NCBI RefSeq assembly: GCF_020085105.1
Contig: NC_058047.1
Coordinates: 17,071,501-17,135,500, forward strand
Direction: 5' to 3'
Source: Siniperca chuatsi
Lineage: Eukaryota; Chordata; Actinopteri; Centrarchiformes; Sinipercidae
Length of the DNA: 64,000 nt
Shown: positions 58,038 through 64,000 of the stretch, piece by piece
Position numbering within the stretch: position 1 is the stretch's first letter
Layout of the letters: every line of letters begins with the position of its first letter
The notes under the pieces: generated by a model
Told to the model about the DNA's origin: nothing
Seen by the model: only the letters and a program-made list of their open reading frames with translations
Databases searched by the model: none
Position numbers and translations under genes: made by a program

Positions 58038-58396
58038 TAGCCCTTTTTAAGCAGAGATCCTGCAATACTGCCGTAAAGAAGACCATTACGCCAGCTTTGC
58101 TTTTTTACACTGAACCAAACCAACGCCAGCATAATGCTGCCCCACTGTGTGATTGTTAGATAGCATGCTGGTTTTCCAGAAGCAAAGGCATGACGTGCAA
58201 CACAACAGCGTCTGCGTCCCGTACTGCTGGCTCCCCTGTTTTACATAGACTCGATTCGGCTCTTACTACCTCCGCTGCCGGCTTAACGGCTGAACAACAA
58301 TCCCCCCCATTCCTTGTTCATTTGTTTTATACAGAACGGCGAGGCGGAATAAAAGCGCAACATTCCCACCTTGAACAGGCTGTATAAAAGGGGCTA
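58038..58396. mobile_element. MITE-like element in the tor3a 3'UTR
   Basis: Ends are inverted: TAGCCCTTTTTA at 58038-58049 and TAAAAGGGGCTA at 58385-58396 (11 of 12 positions pair). The inside is richer in GC than its surroundings, with repeated TTTTACA.TGA-like starts and GAATAAAAGCGCAACATTCC, which recalls a fish MITE family. About 360 bp, no coding capacity. The superfamily is not certain. Confidence 0.6.
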
Positions 58397-58936
58397 GGGA
58401 AACCTGGTGGAGGTGTGAGATTGCACAGCCCATCTGCATACAGAGCCACAGAGGAGATGCGTCTTCTGTGCGCCCCCCCCCTCCACAGATACAACACGTG
58501 TCTATCCAGGTCTCTCAGAGAAGGCCAGGCAGCAGGGCAGATCCAGTATTAGAGGGGAAAGCAGCGCAACCCACCCTGCAGACATGAGCAGTGCCAGACA
58601 GTCATCATGTGCAGTGTGGCTGCTCTTCCTCACCTGCCTGGTTTGAATCCTCAGTGTCAAGACTGAGAATGAAGAAGACGTATTAGTGGTTGTGCAGTGT
58701 ATGTCATAAAGGAATAATGATACATTTTTTGTCACACTATTTATGTCTGTTGGCCAGAGTCTGAGTTTGCACTGTTTTTTATGTTTAGATGAGGTCATAC
58801 TTTGTGTTAGTATTTGCATGTCAGACATTGTACTGATTATTTGACATCATTTGTGCCATATTTAAGCATCTTACTGTACCAGATTATTTTTTGTGGAGTT
58901 GTTTGAATGCACATTTGGTGGAACTGTAAGCCATTA

Positions 58937-59150
58937 GAATAGAATAAACCTTATTGTCCAGCCGAGGCAGGAAAATTGTCTTTGGTCTCACCCAGGAAAA
59001 TGTAAACACAAACATGTTCACAAGATAAAAACATCACATTAACAGAAGAGAGATCTCAGTCAGTCAGTGCATTTATACCCATGGTGTACAGCCTGCACTC
59101 TCATTTAAGTTTACTGTTTGTTGACCACATTAATTGCATTAGGGATAAAA
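58937..59150. mobile_element. possible LINE fragment
   Basis: Starts TAGAATAGAATAAACCTTAT then TGTCC..GGAAAATTGTCTTTGG and continues through ATACCCATGGTGTACAGCC. Such text recurs near the ends of Rex/CR1-like LINE copies in fish genomes that I know of. There is no frame or clear end repeat, so this is a weak call. Confidence 0.35.
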
Positions 59151-59729
59151 GAAAATATAGTAAATATTAAATGGCACTTTGGTGTGAACAGTATGGAGTG
59201 TGTAACAGCTAACGTACATGGTGCTGTGATGCAAATGTTACTTAAAATTGTTACTGGAAAATGTGTCAAAAGCAATTTAATGTTTTGTTTTTTAATTGTC
59301 AGTAATTTGTTTCATATGAACCTGATGCATGTCTGGGTGTTATCATTATAACATAATGTACTGCTGTTACTTTGAGGCATAGCATTTTTATTCACTGACT
59401 TTTATCTTTCATTCATGCATTCACTTTCACGTACTCTCACACAGGTCTGAGTTGGTCTGCTTCATTGCTTTTGTTCTCTAAACTTCAGCGTCACATAACA
59501 AGAAGGACCTGAAAATAAAATGTCAGAAATGGTTTTAAGAAAATAAACATCCACAGTAAACCAACAAGGATTGTTTTTATGGAATTATTTGAGGGGATTC
59601 ATTTGTCAAAAAACTTCAATCTCAGTTACATATGAATTGTTTTGCGTTGTGCATACCTTCTTTCTATTTTGCTAAATAGTGAATATAGGGGTGGTAAACA
59701 AAATCCCACACAAATCGAGAACTGAATGG

Positions 59730-59970
59730 TTTAGTTGATGTATCGATCAACGAAACAATCTACAATTTTGATAATCGATTACTTATTTGAGTCTTTTTTT
59801 TTTAAGCCAACATACTAAAAATTCATTGGTTTCAACTTTTCAAATGTGAATATTTGCTGTTTTGTGTGGTTTTCTATGATAATAAATTGAATAATGGAAG
59901 TTTTGGTTGAAAAAAAACAAAATTTAAACATGGCAACTTGAGCTCTTAAATTATTGTAGGCTTTACATTA
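59730..59970 (-). mobile_element. worn MITE copy, CTGCAACTAA-end family
   Basis: Shares GATAATCGATTACTTATTTGAGTC, AAATGTGAATATTTGCTG and TTCTATGATAATAAATTGAAT-like text with the copies at 16343-16690 and 35338-35668. The ends are lost. It lies between tor3a and calr. Confidence 0.55.
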
Positions 59971-60454
59971 TTTCTGACAATCAAGGCGGCAGATCGACAA
60001 ATTGACAATATGCAACTATGTGTTGAAATTTGGAGCTTCCGCATCTTTTCTTGTTTTTGTATTGTCACCATGTAAATTGTGTGATCCCCAGGAAGAATAG
60101 CTGCTCTGATGCAGACGCTAATGGGGATCTTAATAAACACACGGATTTTTCATATTCATAGATGATAGATTTTTCATTTAGAGAGGAGCAGTTGTGATTT
60201 TAAAAATTCTTTAATTATATTTTGTGAAAAAAACATACACATTATTATTCAAAACAGTATTTTATGTCAACACATGTCTGGAGAGAATCTTTAAAAATGA
60301 ACATTTGTTCATCTTATATGTCGAATTATTTCATCTAGTTTAGCTTCAGGTACATAAAACAAAACTGGGATATTTCTTATTTTACATTGATTGCAATGTA
60401 CACATGATGCACCCACGGCGCATCACCCTTCCTTGGGCGTGTATCAAGCAAACG

Positions 60455-60473
60455 CGTGGTCTACTCCCATTGG
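60455..60473 (-). promoter_or_regulatory. perfect ER-stress response element (ERSE), inverted
   Basis: CGTGG, nine bases (TCTACTCCC), then ATTGG: the exact reverse complement of the ERSE consensus CCAAT-N9-CCACG bound by NF-Y with ATF6/XBP1. It lies 282 bases before the calreticulin start codon. Mammalian calreticulin promoters are known for several ERSEs. Further NF-Y boxes stand at 60510-60514 (ATTGG) and 60558-60562 (CCAAT) without the second half. Confidence 0.8.
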
Positions 60474-60754
60474 CTACAGCAGTGACTCGTCCAGATTTCC
60501 TCTCCCCCGATTGGTCGAGAGGGGTAACGCTTCCTTATTGAGGTTCGGAGCCGACGTCCAATCAGATTCAGACATCTGTTCCGAGCCGAGAGGCGAGCAG
60601 AGGCATCGTCTCAGCCTTGTTCACCGTAACATTGCTTTATGAGAGACTGGATTGACAAACAACGCCTGCTGTACGGTGAAGATAGATTATATAGACGTAT
60701 TTGCAATAATAGTTGGTTAGTTTTGTATTTTGCAGGGTGCTTCAGCTCGTCACA

Positions 60755-63622
60755 ATGACAGCCCTGTCGCTGCTTTTGATGGCCGTGTCGGCCGCATCTG
60801 TACTGGCAGAGTCCACTGTGTATTGGCGAGAGCAATTTGAAGATGGGGGTGAGGTCCTTTACACAGAATTATACCTTTTTATTGTTTAACTGTTTTGTTG
60901 TGATTTGTTGAAACTGTAAATATATCAAATATTACAGTACTGAATCTGTGGCAAAAAACCCGGTGGCAATTCTTCATGTTGGGTGGTTGGAATCATTTTT
61001 TGACATGACAGCCTAAAACTGTACCTTAAGTTCTGTGGTGCATTGTCTGCTTACTGCTCAGCTCGAAATACATTTAGTCTACATGGGAACCATTCATCTT
61101 TTTACACCCCCCCCCCTTCCCTGTCCTCTCCATTTTATCCCCCCAGCTATCATCAAGCCCTGCCTGTCTCCCCATCCCCCTACTGCACATCTCTCCCCTG
61201 GTCATTCACTGTTACCCTTCTTTACCTAGCTGTCTTGTTCTTTCATCACCAGTCTCATTACAAACACCACGCAGATAGTGAAGGCAGTCACATAAAGCAT
61301 GCCCCTGCAGGTAACACATTCCCAGTGCACGATTAGCATGAGTGACTGCTGAGTTTGTTTGTGCAGATGCCTGGAAGAGTCGCTGGGTGGAATCCAAGCA
61401 CAAGTCAGACTACGGCAAGTTTGTCCTGACTGCAGGGAAGTTCTATGGAGATGCAGAGAAAGACAAAGGTGAGTGGAAAGGTTAAATTGTATCCACCCAC
61501 TGTGGCTCTGTGGTTAACTCCCACATTATTTTGTGTTAAGCTGTGTTTATTAGAATATGGGTGTGTGTCCTCTTGTTTGTCTCCGGTCTGTGTTGAGGAG
61601 GTTTAGTGTGAGATTTGACTGAGACTTCACAATGACATGCTGCTTTCTTGGGATTTTGATTGTGGTCTTTAAGATTAAGAGGACAATTTCTCTTAATTCT
61701 TTAGTTGTTTATTTGTGACATTTGCTAGTGGCAAATTACTTAGGACTTAAATGTTAGATTACTTAACAGACGTTAGATGGTGTTGTTCAAGTAAGTTTTA
61801 GAAGTAAAGTCAAAATCTACACGTGCAACTCTCTCTCCCTTGACCTGAAGTTGCACTGGAGTTCAGATGACACTGAACTGGTGACTAGAGTCTTTGGGCT
61901 CATGTCATTATTGTTTGAGATATTCTACCCAAATGAGATAACTCTGAATGTAGGGCTTCTAGCTGTGAATCTGGAAGTGTCACCACATCCCAGTGAAGTC
62001 ACTGTGGGTGTCGGAGATGTTCCATTATTTACCGTCTGTGGAGTAGCTCCAGTATTTGACATCAGTACATGACATCATCACAACAGGCGGCCTCTCTGCT
62101 GTACGACTTGAAAAGAGACTTGTTCAAATCCACACTAACCTTTACAATTTTACAGAAACTACATGGATGAATTATACTTAATGCTGGATCTTCTCTTAAT
62201 ACATTGCAGTAACCTTTTCTTTTTTTTTCTTTTCACCACAGGTCTGCAGACGAGCCAGGACGCCCGCTTCTACGCCTCGTCATCCCGTTTTGATGACTTC
62301 AGCAACCAGGGCCAGCCTCTAGTCATCCAGTTCACTGTGAAACACGAGCAGAGCATTGACTGTGGTGGAGGCTACATTAAACTGTTCCCCTCTGACCTCA
62401 ACCAAGAGGACATGCATGGAGACTCCGTCTACAACATCATGTTTGGTGAGTGTGGATAGTTTGATGACGATGTTGGAAGATTTGTGTTGGGGCATTTTTT
62501 TTCTCATTATGTTTCACCACAGTTTGACAGCTCTTAATTGTGTTGTATACACAGACACCTGTGATTCACTGTCCTAAAATATGTAGAAATTTTGTCTGGC
62601 AGAGTGAATTGAAAGGTTTATTTTTTGTTTTTTCCATTTTAGATTTTAGATATTCCTTATCCCTTAGCCTCCTGTGTTTGCTGAGTTTCTCCTCTAAACT
62701 TAATGATTGGATTTCACATTGTTGACTTATTTATTTGCTTGTTCAGGTCCTGATATTTGTGGCCCTGGCACAAAGAAGGTTCATGTCATCTTCAACTACA
62801 AAGGCAAGAACCATCTGATTAACAAGGACATCAGATGCAAGGTGAGGCATCAATAAATGGTTCTTGTTTTAATATTTACTTGGGAAATAGCAGAAGTTTT
62901 TACTAATTCCAAGCTTTTTCTATTTCCTGTGGTGACATGAAATTGGTCCTAAAGTTTGTTCCAATCCATTAGCCTTTTGTAATAACAATATTGCTATTAT
63001 CCTTCTCACCATAAAACCAAACCAGCAACGGACATGTTGAAAGTGTTTTGCATTCTAAACACATTACATGTAAATCACTGGTGAATAAAACATCAGAATA
63101 GCTGCTGACATTTCTTTTTATATCATGCAGGATGATGAGTACACCCACCTGTACACACTGATTGTCAACCCTGACAACACTTATGAGGTCAAGATCGACA
63201 ATAAGAAGGTCGAGTCCGGCAATCTGGAGGATGACTGGGACTTCCTGCCTCCTAAAAAAATTAAGGACCCTGAAGCCAAAAAGCCAGAGGACTGGGATGA
63301 CAGGGAGAAGATTCCCGACCCTGACGATAAGAAACCAGAGGTCAGTCTGCTTGATTAGATTTTTCCTTTTGGGCCCATTTCTTTCCTACTTCTAGACATT
63401 TATCTTTTGCTTAACAGTCACTTAATTTGTATGAAATAATGTTACATTTAAAAATGTTTTTGATATGCCTTTTGTGAGGTCATGTCTTCACCTGTATCTC
63501 TTTGGTAGGACTGGGACAAGCCTGAGAACATCCCAGATCCTGATGCTAAGAAGCCTGATGACTGGGATGAGGAGATGGACGGAGAGTGGGAACCGCCTAT
63601 GGTCGCTAACCCTGACTACAAG
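60755..63622 (+). CDS. calr: calreticulin, first six exons (cut by window edge)
   Basis: Calcium-binding lectin chaperone of the ER lumen that retains monoglucosylated glycoproteins together with ERp57. Exons: 60755-60848, 61367-61468, 62242-62445, 62747-62841, 63131-63340, 63509-63622; the last donor is intact and the remaining exons lie beyond the window. A signal peptide ([20 protein letters not shown]) is followed by the lectin-like N domain ([20 protein letters not shown], with the paired Cys in [15 protein letters not shown] and KDIRCKDDEY, and [20 protein letters not shown]). Then comes the P domain with repeats [13 protein letters not shown] and [16 protein letters not shown]. Nearly identical to fish calreticulins. 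It could be the paralogue named calr3b in some fish annotations; the acidic C domain and KDEL-type end that would help decide are not in view. Confidence 0.93.
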
Positions 63623-64000
63623 GTAAACAGCAAATATTTATAGCACTTAATATACAATGTCCAGTCAATAGGTTACACTATTGCTGTGTGTGCCCCATAT
63701 AGTGCCCTCAAAGATTCCCACAGTGGAACAAAACATTTACTTTCCGTGGCAAGTACACCACTTTTTGCAGAAAATCCCACAGTTCAATTCTTCGCCATTC
63801 GATAGATATGAAAATTACAGTTATGCAACGCTGCATCTGTCAGTGATTAGTGAGTGAATAAGGGAGTGATTTTGGACACAGCTGGTTTAAACACGAGTAA
63901 AACTTGAATTGTAATTGTGCTAAAAAATATTTACTTTGTCATCATAAAATACATTGAGGGAGCATGTTTTTGACACGTCCCTATTTCTGAAGCATGAACT

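Larger units (their letters stand above)
58018..59550 (+). other. tor3a: tor3a 3' untranslated region
   Basis: After the TAG at 58015-58017 the transcript probably runs to the AATAAA signals at 59514-59519 and 59542-59547; an earlier AATAAA is at 58943-58948. The region contains a MITE and a possible LINE fragment, listed separately. Confidence 0.5.

Noticed and set aside
60669-60735. Small intron in the calr 5'UTR ending TTTTGCAG at 60735
   Set aside because: The acceptor-like text is good, but the only nearby donor would give an intron of about 60 bases, too short to claim without transcript data.

Overview
The window is vertebrate nuclear DNA, most likely from a percomorph-type teleost. 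All gene structures are split by GT-AG introns, the proteins match vertebrate families almost residue for residue, introns are compact, and the repeats are types I know from fish genomes (foldback and short inverted-repeat MITEs, a tRNA-derived SINE, LINE fragments). There is no sign of bacterial or viral genes. Family names and human comparisons are from memory; no search was run.

Five genes lie head to tail on the + strand. (1) abl2 (805-10654; first exon upstream of the window): SH3-SH2-tyrosine kinase-F-actin-binding protein, with a 3'UTR of about 3.4 kb reaching ~14060. (2) osbpl9 (15217-46174): an oxysterol-binding-protein-related lipid transfer protein with a PH domain, an FFAT-like motif and an ORD domain, about 740 codons over 24 coding exons. 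Its long introns hold most of the mobile DNA. (3) A gas5-type snoRNA host gene (49310-53285): TATA box, pyrimidine-rich start, 13 tiny non-coding exons, and C/D box snoRNAs in the introns (SNORD74, 75, 76, 79, two copies of 80, 44, 78, 47, one I cannot name, and decayed copies). (4) tor3a (54025-58017): a six-exon torsin AAA+ protein of the ER lumen. (5) The first six exons of a calreticulin gene (60755-63622), cut by the right edge, with a perfect inverted ER-stress element in its promoter.

Points most worth a second look: the gas5 snoRNA set appears reordered against the human order, has a tandem SNORD80 duplication and carries an unassigned C/D snoRNA; abl2 has a phase-preserving second donor in exon 10 and an open read-through to a stop and poly(A) signal that would make a kinase without its C-terminal half; osbpl9 has a phase-compatible candidate alternative first exon that would give a form without most of the PH domain; and a SINE with a 17-bp target duplication sits inside a long foldback element. 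I did not find a wholly new gene system. The novelty is mainly in the snoRNA locus and in isoform structure.

Functionally the neighbours are unrelated (cytoskeletal signalling, ER-Golgi lipid exchange, snoRNA production, ER AAA+ ATPase, ER chaperone), although tor3a and calr both act in the ER lumen. abl2 and tor3a are also neighbours in human 1q25, so part of this block is old synteny, while osbpl9 and calr come from elsewhere in the human map.
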